26,853 nt of DNA, from NCBI GenBank assembly GCA_900766895.1, contig CAAFXF010000124.1, forward strand, positions 1 through 26,853, read 5' to 3'. Positions 15,393 through 21,749 of the stretch are shown in pieces. Source of the DNA: Clostridia bacterium (GTDB lineage: Bacteria; Bacillota; Clostridia; Oscillospirales; Acutalibacteraceae). A program made the position numbers and the translations under genes. Each line of letters starts with the position of its first letter. Position 1 is the stretch's first letter. The notes beneath the pieces are model-generated. The model saw only the letters and a program-made list of their open reading frames with translations. It was not told where the DNA came from and did not search any database.

Positions 15393-15421
15393 ATATTAGT
15401 CGAACATTTGTATTGTGTCAA
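15393..15421 (-). promoter_or_regulatory. Promoter of the sigma-like operon with a LexA-like half-box in the spacer
   Basis: On the minus strand a perfect TTGACA (15416-15421), 17-bp spacer and TAATAT (15393-15398). The spacer contains ACAAATGTTCG, which has one full half of the LexA consensus (GTTCG) and two bases of the other. The leader would be about 97 nt. Confidence 0.6.
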
Positions 15422-15426
15422 TAAAA

Positions 15427-15469
15427 TCGACAAAAAAAGTCCAAAAAACTTCTCGACAAAAATCGACAA
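15427..15469 (+). repeat. Three direct TCGACAA repeats
   Basis: TCGACAA occurs at 15427-15433, 15453-15459 and 15463-15469. The last two are 10 bp apart, one helical turn, and the third overlaps the -35 of the promoter at 15463. They may be regulator-binding sites between the two divergent promoters. Confidence 0.35.
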
Positions 15470-15554
15470 TCAGGACAAATACTGTATAATAAGTCTACTA
15501 AAGCACCATAACATTAATTTATGGGTATCATCATAAAGTTTAATGTGCGTTTTT
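15463..15554 (+). ncRNA. Candidate short RNA: promoter plus terminator-like hairpin
   Basis: TCGACA (15463-15468), 16 bp, TATAAT (15485-15490) would start transcription near 15497. Then ACATTAATTTATG (15511-15523) pairs with CATAAA-(GT)-TTAATGT (15532-15546) around GGTATCAT, followed by GCG and five Ts (15550-15554). The product would be about 58 nt, mostly one hairpin. It could be a tiny RNA or an attenuated leader. No known family recognised. Confidence 0.35.
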
Positions 15555-15587
15555 GTATAAATTAGCAAAAATGTTTTAACTTTTCGC

Positions 15588-15616
15588 TTGACAACTTTGT
15601 TTATTTTTACTATAAT
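15588..15616 (+). promoter_or_regulatory. Strong consensus promoter of the candidate small RNA
   Basis: TTGACA (15588-15593), exactly 17 bp, TATAAT (15611-15616). It is the best sigma-A consensus match I found in the window. It is not followed by any open reading frame with a ribosome binding site before the terminator at 15692. Confidence 0.75.
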
Positions 15617-15622
15617 GTGAAT

Positions 15623-15724
15623 ACACTCAAAGCGGAGCCGCAACCGTTTTGGGTAACCTGTCCTCCTATAGTTTGTTATAGACAGAGAGGGAAAGGGAGC
15701 AAGTGTTACACCTGCTCCCTTTTT
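15623..15724 (+). ncRNA. Candidate small non-coding RNA of about 100 nt
   Basis: The stretch lies between a consensus promoter and a strong terminator (10-bp stem 15692-15701/15713-15722, then a T-run), with no plausible ORF inside. A second hairpin is visible: CTGT (15658-15661), bulged CCTC (15662-15665), CTATA (15666-15670), loop GTTTGT, TATAG (15677-15681), ACAG (15682-15685). The bulge exposes CCTCC, complementary to Shine-Dalgarno GGAGG, as in trans-acting C-rich small RNAs. I looked for SRP RNA, 6S, tmRNA and common riboswitch motifs and recognised none. The next gene has its own promoter, so this is not simply a leader. Confidence 0.55.
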
Positions 15725-15725
15725 C
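15692..15725 (+). terminator. Rho-independent terminator of the candidate small RNA
   Basis: AAAGGGAGCA (15692-15701) and TGCTCCCTTT (15713-15722) pair perfectly. An A-C mismatch and GTG/CAC extend the stem to a TTA loop, and the run TTTTTCCTTTTG follows. Confidence 0.8.
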
Positions 15726-15742
15726 CTTTTGTTTTCTTTGCC

Positions 15743-15771
15743 TTGTATTAATTACATTAATATGCTATAAT
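15743..15771 (+). promoter_or_regulatory. Promoter of the thioesterase to sortase-like operon
   Basis: TTGTAT (15743-15748), 17 bp, TATAAT (15766-15771) preceded by TGC (extended -10), 28 bp before ATG 15800. It probably drives the five overlapping genes up to 20551. Confidence 0.65.
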
Positions 15772-15799
15772 AAACTGAATTAATCTGCGAGGTGATTTT

Positions 15800-16189
15800 A
15801 TGCAGGAAATTATCACAGAGGTTAAAGGTGAGGCTCTCACCATAGTTAACTCTACAAACACAGCCATTGCCGCACAAAGCGGCTCGTTGCCCGTGTTTGG
15901 AACACCGTTTATGATTGCTCTTATGGAAAAGGCAACCTGTAATGCTGTTTCGGAATATCTTGAGGAGGACGAAACAACGGTTGGTACATCAATCAATGTC
16001 ACTCACGACAAGGCAAGCGGAGTAGGTGCAGTAATCATTGCGCACGCAACGCTTACCGAGGTGCAGGGCAGGAAGCTTATATTTGACGTTAAGGCCTGCG
16101 AGGACAACGGTGCAGTAATAGGAAAAGGAACGATTGAACGATTTGTTGTAGACAGCAAACGCTTTATGAAAAAGGTGGAGGCAAGGTAA
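15800..16189 (+). CDS. Hotdog-fold thioesterase (FlK-like)
   Basis: A 129-aa hotdog protein. GSLPVFGTPFMIALMEKATCNAV is the active-site helix region, with a Glu where FlK-type thioesterases have their acid. VGTSINVTHDKASGVGAVIIAHATL carries the conserved His of the second motif, and IFDVKACEDNGAVIGKGTIERFVVD is the typical last strands. FlK hydrolyses fluoroacetyl-CoA; most relatives are general acyl-CoA thioesterases of unknown substrate. AGGTGA precedes the start at good spacing. The stop overlaps the next start by one base (TAATG). Substrate unassigned. Confidence 0.8.
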   Translation: MQEIITEVKGEALTIVNSTNTAIAAQSGSLPVFGTPFMIALMEKATCNAVSEYLEEDETTVGTSINVTHDKASGVGAVIIAHATLTEVQGRKLIFDVKACEDNGAVIGKGTIERFVVDSKRFMKKVEAR

Positions 16190-17364
16190 TGGTAAAGGCA
16201 GTCGTTTTTGACTTTGACGGCACATTGTGCGACACAGGTGTGGGAGTAAAAAAGAGTGCAAAGTATGCGCTTGATGCCTTTGGCATTAAGGCTCCCGAAT
16301 GGGAGGAGCTTGACTTTTTTATAGGTCCTCCGTTGCTTGTAACCTTTCAGGAAAGGTTTAATCAAAGTGTAACAGATGCGGAAAAGCTTGTTAAAAAATA
16401 CCGCGAGCGCTACACAAACATTGGGCTTTACGAAAGTGAATTTTACGACGGAATCCCACAGCTTATCAAGGATTTGAAGTCACAGGGCTTTAAGCTTGGT
16501 ATTGCATCATCAAAGCCGATAAACTATATCGAGGAGCTGCTCATCAAGGCGGACTTGCAGTCATACTTTGATTACATTAGTGCTGTTAGCTTTAACGCAG
16601 ACTGCGAATCAAAGCAAAGCATACTTGAGCGTTGCCTAAACGAGCTTGGCGTTGAACCGAGCGAGGCAATAATGGTTGGCGACAGGTTTTACGATATAGA
16701 CGGCGCACGCGGTGCAGGGGTAGACAGCGTTGGTGTGCTTTGGGGCTTCGGCAGTAAATTTGAGCTTATAGAAAGCGGCGCAACATATGTTGTAGACAAA
16801 ATTCAGGACATAGAATCCATAGCCCTCGGTATGTATGAACGAACAGAGAATGTACAGGGCATACACAACGGCAGAGTGCTTAATTTTCACGTTGACGACA
16901 TTACCCTTTGCAACGGCGAAAAAGCAACAAGAGAGTGTGTTGACCATCCGGGCGGAGTGGGAATAATTGCCCTGACTGATGACGAATGTGTATATATGGT
17001 GCGTCAGTTCCGCTATCCGTACAAGGAATCAATTTACGAAATCCCTGCCGGCAAGCGTGAAAAGGACGAGGACCCGCTTGAAACCGGCAAGCGAGAGCTT
17101 CAGGAGGAGTGCGGTGTTGTTGCCGAGAATTATATCGACCTTGGCAAAATCTATCCGTCACCCGGCTACACAAATGAGGAAATATATCTTTATGCCGCAA
17201 CAGGATTGACCGAGGTTGAACAAAATCTTGACGAGGACGAATTCCTCCAAGTTACAAAAATGAAGCTGACAACCCTAATTACAAAAATAATGAGCGGTGA
17301 AATAACAGATGCAAAAACAATTGCAGCCGCCTTCAAACTAAAGGAATTGAGAAACATAAAATAA
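16189..17364 (+). CDS. HAD phosphatase-Nudix hydrolase fusion
   Basis: A 391-aa protein joining two enzymes. Residues about 1-213 are a phosphoglycolate-phosphatase-like HAD: DFDGTLCD (Asp8 nucleophile, Asp10), GIASSKP (motif II), and MVGDRFYDIDGARGAG (motif IV). Residues about 215-391 are an ADP-ribose-pyrophosphatase-like Nudix domain (NudF type) with YMVRQFRYP, EIPAGK and a perfect Nudix box at 288-310 (G-x5-E-x7-RE-L-x-EE-x-G-V). Met215 marks where a separate Nudix gene would begin, but there is no stop or clear ribosome binding site there, so the fusion is real in this sequence. Possible action: ADP-ribose to AMP and ribose-5-phosphate, then dephosphorylation. Substrates are inferred. 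Confidence 0.85.
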   Translation: MVKAVVFDFDGTLCDTGVGVKKSAKYALDAFGIKAPEWEELDFFIGPPLLVTFQERFNQSVTDAEKLVKKYRERYTNIGLYESEFYDGIPQLIKDLKSQGFKLGIASSKPINYIEELLIKADLQSYFDYISAVSFNADCESKQSILERCLNELGVEPSEAIMVGDRFYDIDGARGAGVDSVGVLWGFGSKFELIESGATYVVDKIQDIESIALGMYERTENVQGIHNGRVLNFHVDDITLCNGEKATRECVDHPGGVGIIALTDDECVYMVRQFRYPYKESIYEIPAGKREKDEDPLETGKRELQEECGVVAENYIDLGKIYPSPGYTNEEIYLYAATGLTEVEQNLDEDEFLQVTKMKLTTLITKIMSGEITDAKTIAAAFKLKELRNIK

Positions 17365-18500
17365 TGAGTGTTTATTTAGACAACAGTGCAACAACTATGC
17401 CCACGAAGGAGGTTGCCGATAAGGTATACCAAATGCTTACCGAAAGCTTTGGAAACCCGTCCTCCTTTCATCAGGAGGGGTTAAACGCCTATGCCGAGGT
17501 GCGCAGTGCGAGAGAAACGATTGCAAAATCTCTTTCCTGCGAGAGTGATGAAATTGTTTTCACCTCGGGCGGAACAGAGGCAAACAACCTTGCAATTCTC
17601 GGCTCTGCCGGTGCAAACAGGCGCAAGGGCAACAGAATTGTAACAACAGCTATCGAGCATGAAAGTGTGCTTGAATCGGTATCGGAGCTTGAAAAGCAGG
17701 GCTTTGAGGTTATCAGGCTTGAGCCTAACGAGTCGGGCAACATAACAAAGGAGCAGATATTTGACGCCGTAAACAGCGACACAATCCTTGTCACTATGAT
17801 GTACGTAAACAACGAGGTTGGCTCTGTCCTACCCGTTGAATATATAAAAAAGGCTGTGGCAAGGGCAAAGGCACCTGCGCTTATCCATATTGACTGTGTG
17901 CAGGCATACGGCAAGTACGAAATCAAGCCAAGCAAGCTCGGTGCGGATTTGGTGACAATCACCGCACACAAGGTACACGGTCCAAAGGGTACAGGCGCAC
18001 TGTACATCAAAAAGGGCACACGCATATTGCCAAGAATATTCGGCGGCGAGCAGGAAAGAAAAATCAGACCGGGTACAGAGGCTTCTCCGCTGATTGCAGG
18101 CTTCGGCACGGCAGTCAGCCAATTCCCCAACCTAAAGGAGCAGGAGGAAAAAATCAAAAAGCTTAATGAATACGCACGGTGCGAGCTTGAAAAAATTGAC
18201 GGAGTAAAAATCAACAATCCTGCCGATTCATCAAGCTATATTCTTAATGTATACATCCCAAGCTTTATGACAAGCCAGACAATCGTTCAGCATCTGTCAA
18301 GCCAATATGACATTTATGTCAGCAACGGCTCTGCCTGTGCGAAGGGCAAGCGCAGTCACGTGCTTACTGCAATGAGGCTCGGCGACAGGGTTATTGACAA
18401 ATCAATCCGCATAAGCTTTGGCAGATTTAACACAAAGGACGATGTTGACCGACTTGTGTCTGCCATTAAAGAAACCGTGCAAAAATATCCAATAAAATAG
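17364..18500 (+). CDS. Cysteine desulfurase (NifS/IscS family)
   Basis: 378 aa, class-V PLP enzyme that takes sulfur from cysteine as an enzyme-bound persulfide. Key parts: YLDNSATT at the N-terminus, FTSGGTEANNLAI (cofactor phosphate loop), IEHESVLES (His stacking on PLP), HIDCVQAYGK, ITAHKVHGPKG with Schiff-base Lys203, and SNGSACAKGKRS with the sulfur-carrying Cys325 on the flexible loop. The next gene is thiI, so it is most likely the dedicated NifZ-type donor for tRNA 4-thiouridine rather than the general Fe-S desulfurase. The start overlaps the preceding stop (TAATG). Confidence 0.9.
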   Translation: MSVYLDNSATTMPTKEVADKVYQMLTESFGNPSSFHQEGLNAYAEVRSARETIAKSLSCESDEIVFTSGGTEANNLAILGSAGANRRKGNRIVTTAIEHESVLESVSELEKQGFEVIRLEPNESGNITKEQIFDAVNSDTILVTMMYVNNEVGSVLPVEYIKKAVARAKAPALIHIDCVQAYGKYEIKPSKLGADLVTITAHKVHGPKGTGALYIKKGTRILPRIFGGEQERKIRPGTEASPLIAGFGTAVSQFPNLKEQEEKIKKLNEYARCELEKIDGVKINNPADSSSYILNVYIPSFMTSQTIVQHLSSQYDIYVSNGSACAKGKRSHVLTAMRLGDRVIDKSIRISFGRFNTKDDVDRLVSAIKETVQKYPIK

Positions 18501-18509
18501 GACAGGAAT

Positions 18510-19679
18510 ATGAGAGAAATTATACTTATAAAAAACGGAGAGCTTGTACTCAAGGGGCTAAATCGCAACACCTTTGAGGACATTCTCATAAAAAATATGA
18601 AAAGGGCTCTTGCCGACATCGGAGCCTTTACCTTCAAAAAAAGCCAATCCACCATTATGGTGGAGCCAAACGACGACAGCATCGACCTTGATGATGCGGT
18701 TGAGAGGCTCAAAAAGGTTTTCGGCATTGCGGCTCTTTCAAGGGCATTGGTAACCGAAAAGGATATGGAAAGCATCAAAAAAGCAACCTTGGAATACCTC
18801 GGTGAAAGATTTGAGGAGGTTGCAACCTTTAAGGTTGAGGCAAAGCGAAGCGACAAAAAATTTGCACTTAAGTCGCCCGAAATCTGCCGTGAGCTCGGCG
18901 GTCACATTCTTTCAAAATATCACGACCTTAAGGTAGATGTGCATAACCCCGACCTTACGGTTACGGTTGAAATCAGAGACACCTATGCTTTCATCAGAGG
19001 CAACAACATCAAGGGCGCGGGCGGTATGCCTGTCAGCACAAGCGGACGAGGTGCCGTGCTTATCAGCGGTGGCATTGACTCCCCTGTTGCCGCATATATG
19101 ATGGCAAAAAGGGGCATTGAGCTTATTTCGGTGCACTTTGCTTCGCCTCCGTACACAACACAGCTTGCAGAACAAAAGGTTATGGATTTGCTCCACAAGG
19201 TTGCGGCATACAGCGGACCTATTGCAACCTATGTTGTACCGTTTACGGAGCTTCAGGAGGAGATTAGGGACAAGTGCCCTGAAATCTATTTCACCATCAT
19301 TATGCGCAGATATATGATGAAGATTGCCGAAATTATTGCAGGCAACCAAAACTGCTCGGCACTCATAACGGGTGAAAGCGTCGGCCAGGTTGCAAGCCAA
19401 ACAATATATGCACTCGGTTGTACCGATGCCGCAACACAGATGCCTGTATTCAGGCCGTGTATCGGTATGGATAAGGACGAGATTATCCGTATTTCAAGAG
19501 AGATTGACACCTTCCAAACCTCAATTCTTCCATATGAGGATTGCTGTACCGTGTTTACACCAAAGCACCCTAAAACAAGACCTCATCTTGACGAAATACT
19601 TGAGGCAGAAAAGGCACTTGACAGCGAGGCACTCATTGCGCGCGCCGTTGCAGGTGCAAGAAAGACAGTGGTTAAATAA
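18510..19679 (+). CDS. thiI: tRNA 4-thiouridine synthetase ThiI (short, no rhodanese)
   Basis: 389 aa: an N-terminal ferredoxin-like plus THUMP RNA-binding half (REIILIKNGELVLKGLNRNTFE; RELGGHI...LTVTVEIRDTYAFI) and an adenylating PP-loop domain with SGGIDS at 186-191. It adenylates U8 of tRNA and inserts sulfur. E. coli ThiI has a C-terminal rhodanese domain; this one stops after the PP-loop domain, as in Bacillus, where the adjacent desulfurase supplies sulfur directly. ALITGESVGQVASQT and the PYEDCC stretch are typical of the family. AGGA lies just upstream of the start; the stop overlaps the next gene (TAATG). Confidence 0.92.
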   Translation: MREIILIKNGELVLKGLNRNTFEDILIKNMKRALADIGAFTFKKSQSTIMVEPNDDSIDLDDAVERLKKVFGIAALSRALVTEKDMESIKKATLEYLGERFEEVATFKVEAKRSDKKFALKSPEICRELGGHILSKYHDLKVDVHNPDLTVTVEIRDTYAFIRGNNIKGAGGMPVSTSGRGAVLISGGIDSPVAAYMMAKRGIELISVHFASPPYTTQLAEQKVMDLLHKVAAYSGPIATYVVPFTELQEEIRDKCPEIYFTIIMRRYMMKIAEIIAGNQNCSALITGESVGQVASQTIYALGCTDAATQMPVFRPCIGMDKDEIIRISREIDTFQTSILPYEDCCTVFTPKHPKTRPHLDEILEAEKALDSEALIARAVAGARKTVVK

Positions 19680-20551
19680 TGAGCGAAAACAAGAAAAAAA
19701 GCATTGACCTAAAGGCATTTGCAAAGAAAAACAAAATTGCATTAATCTGCGTCGGTGCAGTGGCACTTATCGGCATATTGGCGATAATCATAAACATTGC
19801 ATCAACCGCGTACCTTAAGCCGTACGAGAAAAAATACGGCATAACCTACCCAAAGGGTATAGCCGAGGAATTTTGCGACGCATACGGTCAAAACAAAAGC
19901 GTGTCGGCAAAAATCACCTTCGGCGACGGACAGCTCGGTGAGGTTTTTGTCCTTAACAGCGACTACCAAAGCGGTGACCACTTTGACGAGGGCTCTGCCA
20001 TTGATGACGACGCACAGATAAAATCTATATCAATAGAAAGCTCGTCTGCCGATATTGAGGGGCTTTATTCAAAGTCAAAAAATTACATCAACAGCACACA
20101 GGCGGTATACCTTACCGACATTTACGGCAAATCAAAAACCTACCAAATTATCGCCGCATACTACACAAACACAAATCCAAGCGATGACAACGGCTATGCC
20201 TTCCCGTACAATGCCTGCGGTACATTAACCGAGGACAGCTTCAACAGCTATGAGGACAGGGTTATGTCACGCGCACTGTACCATACCGGATACGATATGT
20301 CGTACACCGACAAGTATTTGAGCATCAGCGCGGACAGTGACTTTATGCAGGGCTTCAGATTTGTCATACTTGGAGTTGAGGTAGAAAAAAGAGTTGCTCC
20401 GTACAAGGAGGTTACCGAAAACGAAAGGGTACACTATCCTCAGGTATGGTATGACAAAAACAACGAGCACAACCCTTATTGGCTTGCAGGTCAATGGCGA
20501 CCTGTAATTTATACAGATAAGGCTCATAAGGTATCAAGATATTTGTTTTAG
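19679..20551 (+). CDS. Membrane-anchored class-B-sortase-like protein lacking catalytic Cys and His
   Basis: 290 aa, with a Lys-rich start, one membrane segment at about 20-42 and an extracellular domain. Residues 141-236 follow the class B sortase pattern: AVYLTDIYGKSKTYQIIAAYYTN, then FNSYEDRVMSRALYHTGYDM, then DKYLSISADSDFMQGFRFVI. In active SrtB the last motif is LTLSTC-x-Y...RFV. Here, at equal spacing, Asp219 stands where the catalytic Cys should be, and the catalytic-His region (about 118-123) reads SIESSS. Arg227 is retained. C66 and C180 lie outside the site. It is thus probably not a transpeptidase but a binding or structural relative. About 55 extra C-terminal residues follow. Last gene of its operon. 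The fold call is by eye. Confidence 0.6.
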   Translation: MSENKKKSIDLKAFAKKNKIALICVGAVALIGILAIIINIASTAYLKPYEKKYGITYPKGIAEEFCDAYGQNKSVSAKITFGDGQLGEVFVLNSDYQSGDHFDEGSAIDDDAQIKSISIESSSADIEGLYSKSKNYINSTQAVYLTDIYGKSKTYQIIAAYYTNTNPSDDNGYAFPYNACGTLTEDSFNSYEDRVMSRALYHTGYDMSYTDKYLSISADSDFMQGFRFVILGVEVEKRVAPYKEVTENERVHYPQVWYDKNNEHNPYWLAGQWRPVIYTDKAHKVSRYLF

Positions 20552-20588
20552 CCCTGCCCTGTTTCATAATAATACAAAGGCAAACATA

Positions 20589-20619
20589 AAACCGCTTGGA
20601 TTAAACGTCCAAGCGGTTT
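20589..20619. terminator. Bidirectional terminator between the sortase-like gene and ilvE
   Basis: AAACCGCTTGGA (20589-20600) pairs perfectly with TCCAAGCGGTTT (20608-20619) around 7 nt. GTGTTTTTATT follows on plus and TTTATGTTTG on minus, serving two convergent genes. Confidence 0.8.
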
Positions 20620-20644
20620 GTGTTTTTATTAAGATTTGCCGAAA

Positions 20645-21670
20645 TTAATCAATCTCTACAATCCAGCCCTCAGGAGCTTCAATCTCGCCCATTTGGATAC
20701 CGGTAAGAGTGTCATAAAGCTTCTTTGTGTATGTACCCATTTCGTCCATACCTGACGGGAAGCAAATTTCTTCGCCGTGGTTTACAACCTTGCCGACAGG
20801 AGAAATAACAGCCGCAGTACCGCAAAGTCCACATTCTGCAAAATCCTTAAGCTCATCAAGGTAAACCTCTCTGTGCTCAACCTCCATACCGAGATAATGC
20901 TCTGCTACGTAAACAAGTGAACGACGGGTAATTGACGGAAGAATTGAATCTGATTTAGGTGTTACAAGCTTGCCGTCCTTTGTGATAAAGATAAAGTTTG
21001 CACCGCCTGTTTCCTCAACCTTTGTACGAGTTTGAGGGTCGAGATACATATTTTCATCATAGCCGCAGTTGTGTGCATCAACAATGTTGTGAAGCGACAT
21101 AGCGTAGTTAAGACCTGCCTTGATGTCACCTGTGCCGTGAGGTGCCGCTCTGTCAACATCCGATACTCTGATTGTGATAGGCTTTGCACCGCCCTTAAAG
21201 TAAGGACCTACCGGTGTTGCAAAAATTCTAAACTGAAATTCGTTTGCAGGCTTTACACCGATGATTGAATCGTAGCCGAAAACAAACGGACGAAGGTAAA
21301 GAGTTGCACCTGAGCCAAACGGAGGAACATAAGCCTCGTTAGCCTTTACAACCTGCTTTACCGCATCGATAAACTTATCCTCGGGAACAACAGGGATTTC
21401 AAGTCTGCGACAAGACTCCGCAAGTCTTTTCGCATTCATATCGGGGCGGAAGCAAACTGTTCTGCCGTCCTTTGTTGTGTATGCCTTAAGTCCCTCAAAT
21501 ACGGTTTGAGCATACTGCAAAACACAGGCGCACTCGCTCATAGTGATGCTTGCATCGGCTGTAAGCTCGCCGTCATCCCACTTGCCATCCTTAAACCAAG
21601 ATACATATCTTTTATCGGTAGGTACATATGCAAAGCCAAGGCTTGACCAATCAATGTTTTTCTTTTCCAT
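20645..21670 (-). CDS. ilvE: Branched-chain amino acid aminotransferase
   Basis: 341 aa from ATG 21670, a fold-type IV PLP enzyme catalysing the last step of Val/Leu/Ile synthesis (or the first of degradation). Visible are VFEGLKAY with FRPDMNAKRL, GDIKAGLNYAMSL carrying the PLP lysine (Lys184), and the C-terminal EVYLDELKDFAECGLCGTAAVISPVG motif of the cofactor-phosphate loop. The sequence resembles the longer (about 340 aa) BCAT2-like type. An ATG three codons upstream abuts the GGAG site and is rejected; 21670 has a 9-nt spacing. No T-box leader was recognised in the short gap to the promoter. Confidence 0.9.
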   Translation of the reverse strand: MEKKNIDWSSLGFAYVPTDKRYVSWFKDGKWDDGELTADASITMSECACVLQYAQTVFEGLKAYTTKDGRTVCFRPDMNAKRLAESCRRLEIPVVPEDKFIDAVKQVVKANEAYVPPFGSGATLYLRPFVFGYDSIIGVKPANEFQFRIFATPVGPYFKGGAKPITIRVSDVDRAAPHGTGDIKAGLNYAMSLHNIVDAHNCGYDENMYLDPQTRTKVEETGGANFIFITKDGKLVTPKSDSILPSITRRSLVYVAEHYLGMEVEHREVYLDELKDFAECGLCGTAAVISPVGKVVNHGEEICFPSGMDEMGTYTKKLYDTLTGIQMGEIEAPEGWIVEID

Positions 21671-21714
21671 ATAAAGCATCTCCTTACTTATTTGTTATAG
21701 AATCTATACATTTT

Positions 21715-21742
21715 ATTATATCACTTTGATTTATAATATCAA
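21715..21742 (-). promoter_or_regulatory. Promoter of ilvE
   Basis: On the minus strand TTGATA (21737-21742), 16 bp, TATAAT (21715-21720), about 45 bp before ATG 21670. It sits between the stop of the DUF3048 gene and ilvE, so ilvE need not depend on read-through. Confidence 0.55.
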
Positions 21743-21749
21743 GAAAAAA

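Noticed and set aside
15312..15536. A 74-codon open frame on the plus strand across the sigma-like operon's control region
   Set aside because: It has no ribosome binding site and runs through two promoters, the palindrome and the hairpin. The composition looks non-coding.
15623..15724. SRP RNA, 6S RNA, tmRNA or a known riboswitch as the identity of the RNA candidate
   Set aside because: None of the conserved motifs I know for these (for example the SRP GGAA tetraloop region) could be found, and the element has its own promoter and terminator.
17489..18217. A 242-codon open frame on the minus strand
   Set aside because: It lies antisense inside the cysteine desulfurase gene, has no ribosome binding site and reads as low-complexity Ser/Leu-rich sequence; the plus-strand protein has every family motif.
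18912..19400. A 162-codon open frame on the minus strand
   Set aside because: Antisense to thiI, which has intact THUMP and PP-loop motifs; no translation signals.
21680..21749. A T-box or leader attenuator in front of ilvE
   Set aside because: The leader is only about 40 nt and contains no T-box sequence or hairpin.
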